Positions 44,168 through 51,782 of a stretch of DNA of 64,000 bases are shown piece by piece. The stretch covers positions 62,001-126,000 of the forward strand of contig NZ_SRWZ01000007.1 in NCBI RefSeq assembly GCF_004804355.1. Direction: 5' to 3'. A program made the position numbers and the translations under genes. The DNA comes from Cognatitamlana onchidii (GTDB lineage: Bacteria > Bacteroidota > Bacteroidia > Flavobacteriales > Flavobacteriaceae). The stretch's first letter is position 1, and every line of letters begins with the position of its first letter. The notes under the pieces were generated by a model. That model was not told where the DNA came from. It worked only from the letters and a program-made list of their open reading frames with translations, and did not search any database.

Positions 44168-45407
44168 TCTTTTTGTTTTGAGGTTTTCTTTTTTTGTTTC
44201 TATTTCTATTTTTTGGTTTAGGGGTTGCAGCAGTAGTTGTCTTGTTTTTATTAGACTCCGTGCTTTTATTTTTTTGATTCCCTTTCCTTCTATTATTTCT
44301 ACGTTTTTTATTACGTTTTGGACCATCAAAACGTGTTAAACTATCTTGACCTACAACGTTTTCAAACTCAGTTTTAGTATCTTCAACCAAATCCGATGCG
44401 TATTCTTCAAGACTAGCAATTTTCTTTTTTATTTTGTTGAGTTCTATAATTTCATTGGCCTGAACCGTGGTAATCTTATGCCAATTCATCCACTCTCCTT
44501 CATAAGCATACCACATATGGCCTTTGAAAATATCTGTTTTTTGGCATACAGCAGTTCCTTTTTCTGTATAGAGTTTGGTATCTGTTTTCGGGAAATCTTT
44601 TAAGGCATCAAGATAAGTGTCTAGCTCATAATTTAAACAGCATTTTAGTTTCCCACATTGCCCTGCCAGTTTTTGAGGATTTAATGATAACTGCTGATAT
44701 CTTGCTGCCGAGGTGCTTACCGAACGAAAATCTGTTAACCACGTAGAGCAGCATAACTCTCTTCCACAGGATCCTATACCCCCAAGTCTTGCCGCCTCTT
44801 GACGAAACCCAACTTGCTTCATTTCAATACGGGTTCTAAACTCTCGAGCAAACACCTTTATTAATTCTCTAAAATCAACACGTTCTTCTGCAGTGTAATA
44901 AAACGTAGCCTTACTGGCATCTCCCTGAAATTCAATATCTGAAATTTTCATTTGAAGCTTGAGATCGATGGCAAACTGGCGCGCTTTTACCTTCATAGGC
45001 TCTTCTCTGTCCCGAGCTTTTTGCCAAATATCGATGTCTTTTTGAGAAGCTTTTCTATAAATCTTTAAGGCTGCTTCAGTATCTTCTGATATATTTTTGC
45101 GCTTCATTTGGATACGCACCAACTCTCCTGTAAGAGTTACCATACCAATATCATGACCTGCTTTTGCTTGTGTAGCAACAATATCACCGATGCTTAAGGT
45201 TAAATTTTCAGTATTGTGGTAATATTCTTTTCTACCATTTTTATACCGTACCTCAACCCAGTTATAAGGTTTTTCACCACTAGGAAGAGACATATTCGAT
45301 AACCAATCGAAAACGGTTAATTTATTGCAACTGTCTGTTCCACAAGTACCATTATTCTTGCAACCCTTTGGAGAGCCGTCTTTTGTTGAGCAACTTGCGC
45401 AAGCCAT
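44154..45407 (-). CDS. ricT: PSP1-domain protein, RicT/YaaT type
   Basis: 417 residues. An N-terminal cysteine cluster (CASCS, CKNNGTCGTDSC) is followed by the PSP1 region (about 60-250) with CGRELCCSTWL, CGKLKCCLNYE. Such cysteines are expected to hold [4Fe-4S] clusters in the Bacillus RicAFT (YaaT) complex. The last 50 residues form a Lys/Asn-rich disordered tail. In Bacillus the complex affects RNA processing; here RicA and RicF genes are not near. It sits upstream of gldH and PBP1A, so transcription is shared with a motility and a cell-wall gene. Confidence 0.88.
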   Translation of the reverse strand: MACASCSTKDGSPKGCKNNGTCGTDSCNKLTVFDWLSNMSLPSGEKPYNWVEVRYKNGRKEYYHNTENLTLSIGDIVATQAKAGHDIGMVTLTGELVRIQMKRKNISEDTEAALKIYRKASQKDIDIWQKARDREEPMKVKARQFAIDLKLQMKISDIEFQGDASKATFYYTAEERVDFRELIKVFAREFRTRIEMKQVGFRQEAARLGGIGSCGRELCCSTWLTDFRSVSTSAARYQQLSLNPQKLAGQCGKLKCCLNYELDTYLDALKDFPKTDTKLYTEKGTAVCQKTDIFKGHMWYAYEGEWMNWHKITTVQANEIIELNKIKKKIASLEEYASDLVEDTKTEFENVVGQDSLTRFDGPKRNKKRRNNRRKGNQKNKSTESNKNKTTTAATPKPKNRNRNKKRKPQNKKNATK

Positions 45408-45522
45408 ATTTTATATATTGAATTCGTTAATAATTATATTATTACGAATGAAGATTCATACTGTTTTATAATCTGTAAATATATGATTATTATCAGGACT
45501 TAAAAAGGAGATTTTTAACAAG

Positions 45523-45753
45523 TTAAACCTGTTTTACAGAGATAATCTTTACAGGGCATGCTTTGGCAGCATTATCGCATGCTTCGAAAATTACCTCGTC
45601 GTTAGACTTGAGCGTGAAAAACCCTTTTTTGTTATTAGAATGCAGTAATACCGTTTTGCCGTCTTTCTTTGACATTTGAAACTGACTAGGCGCTAATTCT
45701 ACACAATAATTACACCCAATACATTTATTACGTTGTAAGGTAACTACAACCAT
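45523..45753 (-). CDS. Small [4Fe-4S] ferredoxin
   Basis: 76 residues. The cluster ligands are C11, C14, C17 (CIGCNYC) and the C-terminal Cys66-Pro, with a further Cys59. This is the single-cluster CxxCxxC...CP arrangement. A one-base stop-start overlap links it to the U32 peptidase-like gene upstream, so it probably supplies electrons to, or is made with, that iron-sulfur protein. Confidence 0.88.
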   Translation of the reverse strand: MVVVTLQRNKCIGCNYCVELAPSQFQMSKKDGKTVLLHSNNKKGFFTLKSNDEVIFEACDNAAKACPVKIISVKQV

Positions 45754-46997
45754 TAGACTTCTACTTTGTTTTCAACAATTTTATAAAGCTTGTCTGATTG
45801 ACGAATTCTAAATGGCAACTTCAAGGTAATCATATCTCCCTTTAAAGCTTCTGATAATTTTTCATCATTCACGAACATATGATCCACCACTAACTCTTGT
45901 GCTCCTGTTGTTGGCCCTGTTACCAAAACGGTATCGCCTACAGTCACATTATAAGCTTCAATTTTAAACTCGCCTACCATGGCTTTTGGGAAAAAATGTG
46001 TTCCTTTACCAATGTATACTTTTTTCTGTGTAGCATGCGAACCAGAACCTTTACTCCAAGCTCCTAATTTTTGACCAAGATAATAACCGCTCCAAAAGCC
46101 TCTGTTGTAAACGGTTTCCAGAGTTTGCATCCATGAGACAACCTCTTCTTTACTATAGGTGCCGCTTTCAATACTATCTATAGCTTCTCTATAACATTTA
46201 ATTACTTTAGCCACATACTCTGGCGCTCTTCCTCGGCCCTCAATCTTTAGTACTTTAATTCCTGCATCAACCACTTCATCTAAAAAATCAATGGTGCACA
46301 AATCTTTCGGAGACATGATGTACTCATTATCTAATTCCATTTCAAAACCAGTTTCCTGATCTATCACTGTATATTTCTTTCTGCAATTTTGTTTACAAGC
46401 CCCTCTATTTGCAGATGAATTTTGAGAATGTAAACTCAGATAACATTTCCCAGAAACCGCCATACACAAGGCACCGTGACCAAATATTTCGATCTCTACT
46501 AGCTTACCTGAAGGCCCTTTTATTTGCTCTTTTTTAATTTGCTCGGTTATCTTTTTTACCTGTCGTAAACTTAACTCCCTGCTTAACACCATAGTATCTG
46601 CAAACATGGCATAAAACTTAACCGTTTCAATATTGGTTACATTTATTTGAGTTGATATATGCACCTCCATTTGCGCCTCTCTTGCCATGGCTATAACCGC
46701 CTGATCCATAGCAATAACCGCTGTAATATCTGCTTCTTTGGCTTTTTTTATTAAGGTTTTTACTATTGATAAGTCGTGGTCGTAAACAATTGTATTTAGG
46801 GTTAAATAACTCCTAACCTCTTTGGCTTTGCAACGTTTAGCTATTTCAGAAAGATCATCTAAAGTAAAGTTTATTGAGGCCCTAGCTCTCATATTAAGTT
46901 GTTCCACACCAAAATATACAGAATCTGCACCATTATCTAAAGCAGCCTGAAGTGACTCAAAGTTACCCGCTGGTGCCATTAATTCAATCTTTTGCAT
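45753..46997 (-). CDS. trhP: U32-family protein, probable tRNA 5-hydroxyuridine synthase TrhP
   Basis: 414 residues of the peptidase U32 family, which despite the name includes RNA-modifying proteins (RlhA, TrhP/YegQ). Seen: MAPAGNFESLQAALDNGADSVYFG and the U32 signature EIFGHGALCMAVSGKCYLS, followed by SSANRGACKQNCRKKY. The cysteines probably bind a [4Fe-4S] cluster. In E. coli TrhP makes ho5U at position 34 of tRNAs from prephenate in an O2-independent route. The neighbour trhO (5-base gap) makes the same product using O2, which strongly supports TrhP over RlhA. Confidence 0.82.
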   Translation of the reverse strand: MQKIELMAPAGNFESLQAALDNGADSVYFGVEQLNMRARASINFTLDDLSEIAKRCKAKEVRSYLTLNTIVYDHDLSIVKTLIKKAKEADITAVIAMDQAVIAMAREAQMEVHISTQINVTNIETVKFYAMFADTMVLSRELSLRQVKKITEQIKKEQIKGPSGKLVEIEIFGHGALCMAVSGKCYLSLHSQNSSANRGACKQNCRKKYTVIDQETGFEMELDNEYIMSPKDLCTIDFLDEVVDAGIKVLKIEGRGRAPEYVAKVIKCYREAIDSIESGTYSKEEVVSWMQTLETVYNRGFWSGYYLGQKLGAWSKGSGSHATQKKVYIGKGTHFFPKAMVGEFKIEAYNVTVGDTVLVTGPTTGAQELVVDHMFVNDEKLSEALKGDMITLKLPFRIRQSDKLYKIVENKVEV

Positions 46998-47002
46998 AAC
47001 GC

Positions 47003-48079
47003 TTACCTTAGTTTATCTGTTTTTAACGTTTCGAAGATATTCCGTAAATCCTTTTTATAAGGTAAATGATCTGCTCTTCCCTTTTTAAAGATATCATTGC
47101 TATTTCCCTGACCTTTTCTTAAAGCCTTTTGTTCTTCATAAGGTAAAGCATGAATCTCTTTACAGGCTGTTGAACAGCAGTTGTTCATTTCCTCCTTACA
47201 CGCTTCGCATTGTATGAATAGCAAATGGCACGCATCGTTGGCACAATTGGTATGGACATCGGCAGGATTACCGCACTGATGACAACAGGCAATAACATCC
47301 TCACTTATTTTTTCTGCTCTTCGCTCATCAAAAACAAAGTTTTTCCCGATAAACTTGTTCTCAAGCTCCTGTTCTTTCACCTGTCTGGTATACTCAATTA
47401 TCCCTCCTTCAAGCTGAAATACATTTTTAAAGCCTTTATACTTAAAATAAGCACTTGCCTTTTCACAACGGATTCCCCCAGTACAATACATAACCAAATT
47501 CTTGTCCTCTTTATAGGATTTTAGATCGTCTCCAATAATATCGAGAGATTCACGAAATGTATCAACATCGGGGGTGATCGCATTTTTAAAATGCCCTATT
47601 TCACTTTCGTAGTGATTGCGCATATCTACCAATACCGTCTTTTCGTCTTCTATAAGTTCATTAAAACGTTCGGCACCAACATGCACCCCTTTATTGGTGA
47701 CATCGAAGGAATCGTCGTTTAAACCATCAGCCACAATTTTATGACGTACTTTAACTTTCAATTTCAAAAAAGACATGTTGTCTTGCTCTACAGCCACATT
47801 CAGTCTAATATCTTTTAAAAATGTAATGGTATCTAAATGGGATTTAAAGGCATTAAATTTATCAGCGGGCAAGGAAAGTTGACCATTTATACCTTCTGTT
47901 GCAACATAAATACGACCTAGAACATCTAAATCATTCCAAACTACAAATAATTGATCTCTAAATTCTTGAGGGTTCTCAATTTTGGCATATTGATAGAAAG
48001 ACAAGGTTAATCGATCTTTTCCTGCTTTCTCGATTAACTCAGCTCTTTCTTTAGCACTTAATTTATTGTACAGTTGCAT
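47003..48079 (-). CDS. trhO: tRNA uridine(34) hydroxylase TrhO (YceA, rhodanese family)
   Basis: 358 residues: an acylphosphatase-like N-terminus, a rhodanese domain with active Cys199 in NLVMYCTGGIRCEKASAYF, and a Cys-rich C-terminus (CCHQCGNPADVHTNCANDACHLLF, CEACKEEMNNCC). TrhO catalyses O2-dependent 5-hydroxylation of U34 in tRNA, the first step to cmo5U/mo5U. First gene of the trhO-trhP-ferredoxin operon, so both known ho5U routes are encoded side by side. Confidence 0.9.
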   Translation of the reverse strand: MQLYNKLSAKERAELIEKAGKDRLTLSFYQYAKIENPQEFRDQLFVVWNDLDVLGRIYVATEGINGQLSLPADKFNAFKSHLDTITFLKDIRLNVAVEQDNMSFLKLKVKVRHKIVADGLNDDSFDVTNKGVHVGAERFNELIEDEKTVLVDMRNHYESEIGHFKNAITPDVDTFRESLDIIGDDLKSYKEDKNLVMYCTGGIRCEKASAYFKYKGFKNVFQLEGGIIEYTRQVKEQELENKFIGKNFVFDERRAEKISEDVIACCHQCGNPADVHTNCANDACHLLFIQCEACKEEMNNCCSTACKEIHALPYEEQKALRKGQGNSNDIFKKGRADHLPYKKDLRNIFETLKTDKLR

Positions 48080-48103
48080 GCTATACTAATTTTAAGGTTA
48101 AAG

Positions 48104-48145
48104 CCGCATACATGCGGAGTTAGAAATATTTGAGGCGCAAAAATA
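48104..48145 (-). promoter_or_regulatory. trhO promoter and leader hairpin
   Basis: A minus-strand -7 box TATTTTTG lies at 48138-48145, giving a leader of about 50 nt before the trhO ATG (48079). Inside the leader, CCGCAT at 48104-48109 and ATGCGG at 48112-48117 form an inverted repeat with only 2 bases between, best read as a DNA operator. Confidence 0.45.
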
Positions 48146-48179
48146 CAACTTTAAAAGCAAGTTAAGCCGAATCACAAAA

Positions 48180-48217
48180 AAAAAGGCATTTAAAACTAAA
48201 TATTTAAATGCCTTTTT
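48180..48217. terminator. Orphan terminator between recA and trhO
   Basis: 15-bp perfect stem (48180-48194 with 48203-48217), 8-nt loop. T tract of ten on the minus strand and five on the plus strand. Best explained as the end of the predicted minus-strand small RNA. Confidence 0.85.
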
Positions 48218-48235
48218 GAGTTAGTTTGAGTTAGT
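48216..48235. repeat. Perfect tandem 10-bp repeat
   Basis: TTGAGTTAGT twice in a row on the plus strand (ACTAACTCAA in the predicted RNA), located just before the terminator stem. In a regulatory RNA a doubled single-stranded motif could be a base-pairing seed. Confidence 0.55.
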
Positions 48236-48251
48236 CAATAGGATTCTTTGA

Positions 48252-48259
48252 TAAATTTG
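48252..48259 (+). promoter_or_regulatory. Possible recA -7 box
   Basis: TAAATTTG matches TAnnTTTG, with TTTG 23 bases further upstream (48225-48228). It would give a recA leader of about 160 nt with the palindrome 48274-48289 just inside it. Low confidence because other A/T-rich segments nearer recA could serve. Confidence 0.3.
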
Positions 48260-48273
48260 ATAGCAAAAATTTC

Positions 48274-48289
48274 CTTACTTATAAGTAAG
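48274..48289. promoter_or_regulatory. 16-bp perfect palindrome at the predicted RNA start
   Basis: CTTACTTATAAGTAAG equals its own reverse complement. It overlaps the -10 element and start point of the predicted small RNA and lies upstream of recA, so a bound repressor would affect the RNA and perhaps recA. I cannot say whether it is a LexA-type box, as Bacteroidota SOS boxes are poorly defined. Confidence 0.5.
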
Positions 48290-48315
48290 ATACTCGACAA
48301 ACAAAAAGGTTGCGT
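48287..48315 (-). promoter_or_regulatory. Candidate alternative-sigma (ECF-type) promoter, copy 2
   Basis: On the minus strand: ACGCAACCTTT (48315-48305), 11 bases, GTATCTT (48293-48287). Matches the motif at 3606-3635 and 49468-49497 in the first block (11 of 11 bases) and in 5 of 7 bases of the second, with identical spacing. Confidence 0.55.
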
Positions 48316-48427
48316 GAACAAGCTAAATAATTTTATATGGTATCTACTTTTTGTGTTGAAAACTATTATTGTGATATGATAAAAGATATAGTATTTTAGC
48401 CTACACAATTAAGAAAAAACAAGATAC

Positions 48428-49429
48428 ATGAGCACTGAAAAAGACGCTAAATTAAAGGCACTTAAACTAACATTAGACAAATTAGATAAGGCTTACGGAA
48501 AAGGAACCGTAATGAAGATGAGTGATGCCGCCATACAAGATGTTGATGCCATTTCATCTGGGTCTTTAGGATTAGACATTGCATTAGGCGTTGGAGGGTA
48601 TCCTAGAGGGCGAGTAATTGAAATATATGGTCCAGAATCATCGGGAAAAACAACGCTAACATTACACGCTATTGCAGAAGCTCAAAAATCTGGAGGCATT
48701 GCAGCATTTATTGATGCTGAACATGCATTCGACAGGTTCTATGCAGAAAAACTAGGTGTAGATATTGATAATCTCATTATTTCTCAGCCAGACAATGGTG
48801 AGCAAGCCTTAGAAATTGCCGATAATTTAATTCGTTCGGGGGCGATTGATATTGTTGTTGTAGATTCTGTGGCAGCACTTACTCCCAAAAGTGAAATTGA
48901 AGGAGAAATGGGCGATTCTAAAATGGGATTACACGCACGTTTAATGTCGCAAGCGCTTAGAAAACTAACCTCGTCTATTAGTAAAACAAATTGTACGGTT
49001 ATTTTCATTAACCAATTACGTGAAAAAATTGGTGTTATGTTTGGAAACCCAGAAACCACAACTGGGGGTAATGCTCTTAAATTTTATGCTTCGGTAAGAT
49101 TAGACATAAGAAGGTCTACGCAAATAAAAGAATCGGACGGTACAGTAGCAGGTAATAAAACGCGCGTAAAAGTGGTAAAAAATAAGGTAGCACCACCTTT
49201 TAAAATGGCCGAATTTGATATTATGTACGGAGAAGGCGTTTCTAAAGTAGGTGAAATTTTAGACTTAGCCGTTGAATACGACATTGTAAAAAAGAGTGGG
49301 TCTTGGTTTAGTTATGATGAGACTAAATTAGGACAGGGGCGAGATGCTGTTAAAGCACTCATAAAAGACAACCCTGAACTCATGGACGAACTTGAAACCA
49401 AAGTAAGGACCCTAGTCGCAGAAAAATAA
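48428..49429 (+). CDS. recA: Recombinase A
   Basis: DNA strand-exchange ATPase of homologous recombination and the SOS co-protease. 333 residues. Walker A GPESSGKT (about 69-76), the Walker B region [14 protein letters not shown], and [21 protein letters not shown] (loop L2 region with the conserved PETTTGG). The C-terminus is short, as usual in Bacteroidota. Monocistronic: the upstream region is unusually rich in signals and a clean terminator follows. Confidence 0.98.
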   Translation: MSTEKDAKLKALKLTLDKLDKAYGKGTVMKMSDAAIQDVDAISSGSLGLDIALGVGGYPRGRVIEIYGPESSGKTTLTLHAIAEAQKSGGIAAFIDAEHAFDRFYAEKLGVDIDNLIISQPDNGEQALEIADNLIRSGAIDIVVVDSVAALTPKSEIEGEMGDSKMGLHARLMSQALRKLTSSISKTNCTVIFINQLREKIGVMFGNPETTTGGNALKFYASVRLDIRRSTQIKESDGTVAGNKTRVKVVKNKVAPPFKMAEFDIMYGEGVSKVGEILDLAVEYDIVKKSGSWFSYDETKLGQGRDAVKALIKDNPELMDELETKVRTLVAEK

Positions 49430-49432
49430 ATT

Positions 49433-49456
49433 AAAATCCCGTTTTTACGGGATTTT
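49433..49456 (+). terminator. recA terminator
   Basis: AAAATCCCGT (49433-49442) pairs with 49447-49456 across a TTTT loop, followed by T residues. It begins 3 bases after the recA stop. Confidence 0.88.
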
Positions 49457-49467
49457 TTTTGCCCCCT

Positions 49468-49497
49468 AACGCAACCTTTTAACCTAATTGACATCTT
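49468..49497 (+). promoter_or_regulatory. Candidate alternative-sigma (ECF-type) promoter, copy 3, before the ECF operon
   Basis: AACGCAACCTTT (49468-49479), 11 bases, ACATCTT (49491-49497), identical in both blocks and spacing to 3606-3635. Downstream is the ECF sigma gene (GTG 49682), giving a long leader of about 175 nt. A promoter of the factor's own type here would make the operon autoregulated, as is common for ECF sigma factors. The rest of the 185-base leader holds nothing else I recognise. Confidence 0.55.
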
Positions 49498-49681
49498 CAA
49501 CGTACAAGCATCTATTTGCGTTTTACGCTCTTATTGTCTTTGGTGAAAAAATATTGTAATTTGCTGAAGTTGTATTTTAAGGACTCATTAATGGTTTTGT
49601 AATCAAATTTTTAGATAAAGCCATTTTTAGCTCCATAAAAACAGTGATATTGAACTAGTAATAACTAAAATAGAGGTTTAA

Positions 49682-50230
49682 GTGAGTTTAGATCAACTCA
49701 TAAAAAATTGTAAAAAGCAAAATACTAAAGCGCAAAGCGAACTGTACCATCTGTTTGCCAGTAAATTGTTTGCCATATGCTTAAAGTATTCTAGAAACCG
49801 CAGTGAAGCTGAAGACAATCTGCAGGATGCTTTTATCACAATTTTTAAAAAAATTGAGCAATATAAGCACAAAGGATCCTTTGAGGGCTGGATAAAACGA
49901 ATAACGGTTAACACTGTTTTACAGCGTTATCGAAATGAAAAGGTGTTTGAGCTTATAAATGAACATATTATTGAAGACCCTTTAGTAGAAATTGATGAGC
50001 ACCGTATTTCCATTGATTATTTATTAGGGATTATTCAAGAATTACCCGATAGATACAGATTGGTTTTTAACCTTTATGTGTTAGACGGTTATTCTCATAA
50101 AGAGATAGCAAGTATGCTAGACATAAATATAGGTACTTCAAAATCAAATTTAGCAAGGGCTAGACAAATTTTGAGACAAACTATAGAACAATACAGAATT
50201 AAAGAACAAGAACACACGCAATCCTTATAA
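49682..50230 (+). CDS. ECF sigma factor (sigma-70 family)
   Basis: 182 residues with sigma region 2 (about 10-75: KAQSELYHLFASKLFAICLKYSRNRSEAEDNLQDAFITIFKKIEQYKHKGSFEGWIKRI) and region 4 (about 115-170: LPDRYRLVFNLYVLDGYSHKEIASMLDINIGTSKSNLARARQIL). No region 1 or 3, so group 4. The start is GTG 49682; an in-frame stop codon lies immediately before it. One-base overlap with the next gene, which encodes a membrane protein with anti-sigma-like layout. Probable target: the AACGCAACC motif promoters. Confidence 0.9.
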   Translation: MSLDQLIKNCKKQNTKAQSELYHLFASKLFAICLKYSRNRSEAEDNLQDAFITIFKKIEQYKHKGSFEGWIKRITVNTVLQRYRNEKVFELINEHIIEDPLVEIDEHRISIDYLLGIIQELPDRYRLVFNLYVLDGYSHKEIASMLDINIGTSKSNLARARQILRQTIEQYRIKEQEHTQSL

Positions 50231-51693
50231 TGCGCGAAAAGAAACATATAGATCGAATTTTTCAGGAGAGCTTTAAAGATTTTGAGGCCATACCTAGTGA
50301 TTCCGTATGGAATACTATTGAAGAGCGTCTTGAAAAAAAGAACAGGAAGCGCCGTATAATCCCTTTATGGTGGCGCTATACCGGGGTTGCAGCTTTACTA
50401 CTCTTGTTTTTATCATTAGGGGGTCTGTACCTACAGAATAATCAAACAACCCCAAATATTCAAGTTGTCGATACCGAATCGCAAGAGTTAAACAATCTAC
50501 AAAATTTAAACAAAAGTTCTACTAGTGTTGTAAATAATGAGGTAATTGATAATGCGTCATCTAATTCTAACACGAACTCAGAAAACACCTTGTTTCAACA
50601 AAAACAGGAAGTTCAGCATGGTTTTACGAGCTCAAATGGTCAAACAATTATAACCAGTCCTAATTCAAAAGTGAACCAGCGCAACCAGTTATTATCCAAT
50701 CAACAAGAGCATTCTAATAAGGTAGTAGCTTCTTCTAATATTTCTGATAAACATCAAAAGATTGCCAGTACAGAAACAAATAAAAAAGAACAAAATGCGC
50801 AACTTGAGAGCCCTATAATTGATAAAGAAGACTTTAACAATTTAGCCTCTAAACAAAATAGTGTAGCGCTAAGTACGGTTCAAGAAAAAAACGCCAACAA
50901 TCTTCGCAAAACAAATATCAATGAAAACACGTTAACCATTGAAGAAGCCATTGACAAAAACAAAGATATAACACCTAGTAACATCCCTGAAAACAGATGG
51001 AGCGTTGCCCCTAATATTGCGCCTGTTTATTTCAATACTTTAAGCCAAGGTTCTACTATAGATGGGCAATTTAATAATAATGCTAAAACTGGCGATGTAA
51101 ACATGAGTTATGGGATTGCTACCAGTTATGCAATAAACAAAAAACTAAAAATACGCTCTGGTATTAACAAAGTTAATTTGGGCTACAACACAAACGATAT
51201 TATCGTTTATCAATCAAATGGTGTTGGTAGTAGCGCTCTAAGAAATGTTAACGAATCTAGTACGAGCTTGGCCGTTGCAAGCGATCAATCCATAGAAAGT
51301 AATAGCTCATTAAATACTGTAATTAGCACTAATTCTTCAATAAATCAATCGTTTGGATATATAGAAGTACCTTTAGAGGTTCAATATACTTTTGTCGATA
51401 AAAGAGTAGGTATTAACGTTATTGGCGGGTTTAGTTCCTTTTTCTTAGAGAGTAATGAAATATATTCTGAAATAGATAATGGCACTAGATCTTATCTGGG
51501 AGAAGCCAATAATATAAATGATATTAGTTACAGTGCCAATGTAGGCCTCGGTTTAAACTATAGATTTTCAAAGAAAATTGATTTGAACTTAGAGCCTACT
51601 TTTAAATATCAATTTAACACATTTAGCAATACATCGGGTAATTTCACACCGTTCTTTATTGGTGTTTACACTGGGTTTGCAATAAAGTTCTAG
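50230..51693 (+). CDS. Membrane protein with anti-sigma-like N-terminus and outer-membrane barrel domain
   Basis: 487 residues. A charged cytoplasmic N-terminus (1-48, DRIFQESFKDFEAIPSDSVWNTIEERL) and one TM helix (about 49-68) are followed by a long Asn/Gln/Ser-rich linker (about 70-250). The C-terminal part (about 255-487) shows beta-barrel strands such as YGIATSYAINKKLKIRSGINKV and FGYIEVPLEVQYTF, ending FFIGVYTGFAIKF. It starts inside the sigma factor stop (TAATG). The layout suggests an anti-sigma or signal-transducing partner spanning the periplasm, but no zinc-binding anti-sigma motif is seen. Confidence 0.75.
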   Translation: MREKKHIDRIFQESFKDFEAIPSDSVWNTIEERLEKKNRKRRIIPLWWRYTGVAALLLLFLSLGGLYLQNNQTTPNIQVVDTESQELNNLQNLNKSSTSVVNNEVIDNASSNSNTNSENTLFQQKQEVQHGFTSSNGQTIITSPNSKVNQRNQLLSNQQEHSNKVVASSNISDKHQKIASTETNKKEQNAQLESPIIDKEDFNNLASKQNSVALSTVQEKNANNLRKTNINENTLTIEEAIDKNKDITPSNIPENRWSVAPNIAPVYFNTLSQGSTIDGQFNNNAKTGDVNMSYGIATSYAINKKLKIRSGINKVNLGYNTNDIIVYQSNGVGSSALRNVNESSTSLAVASDQSIESNSSLNTVISTNSSINQSFGYIEVPLEVQYTFVDKRVGINVIGGFSSFFLESNEIYSEIDNGTRSYLGEANNINDISYSANVGLGLNYRFSKKIDLNLEPTFKYQFNTFSNTSGNFTPFFIGVYTGFAIKF

Positions 51694-51743
51694 GTTTTGG
51701 TTAGATCTGGACATTGATTTTAATTAAGCTCAAAATCAATGTC

Positions 51744-51777
51744 AAAAAAACTGTTTGGTAAAACAAACAGTTTTTTT
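51744..51777. terminator. Bidirectional terminator after the sigma operon
   Basis: 14-bp stem (51744-51757 with 51764-51777) rich in A on the left and T on the right. It serves the sigma operon and, on the minus strand, the PlsC-like gene that ends at 51783. Another hairpin (51710-51721 with 51732-51743, no T tract) stands just before it. Confidence 0.85.
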
Positions 51778-51782
51778 ATGTT

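Larger units (their letters stand above)
48171..48280 (-). ncRNA. Candidate ~105-nt small RNA between recA and trhO
   Basis: On the minus strand an ECF-like promoter (48315-48287) points to a strong terminator (stem 48217-48180 followed by a run of ten T), about 70 bases further on. No gene end explains that terminator, because trhO starts leftward of it and recA is on the other strand. The transcript would begin near 48280 and end near 48175. It contains no ATG frame. Its single-stranded middle carries a tandem ACTAACTCAA repeat (48235-48216). Predicted purely from signals. Confidence 0.55.

Noticed and set aside
44168-44329. Longer GldH N-terminus (MMVQNVIKNV...)
   Set aside because: Lies inside the ricT coding region and has no signal sequence; the lipoprotein signal begins at ATG 44167.
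51710-51743. 12-bp hairpin before the sigma operon terminator
   Set aside because: Real dyad, but without a T tract on either strand; not called as a separate terminator and mentioned only beside the true one.
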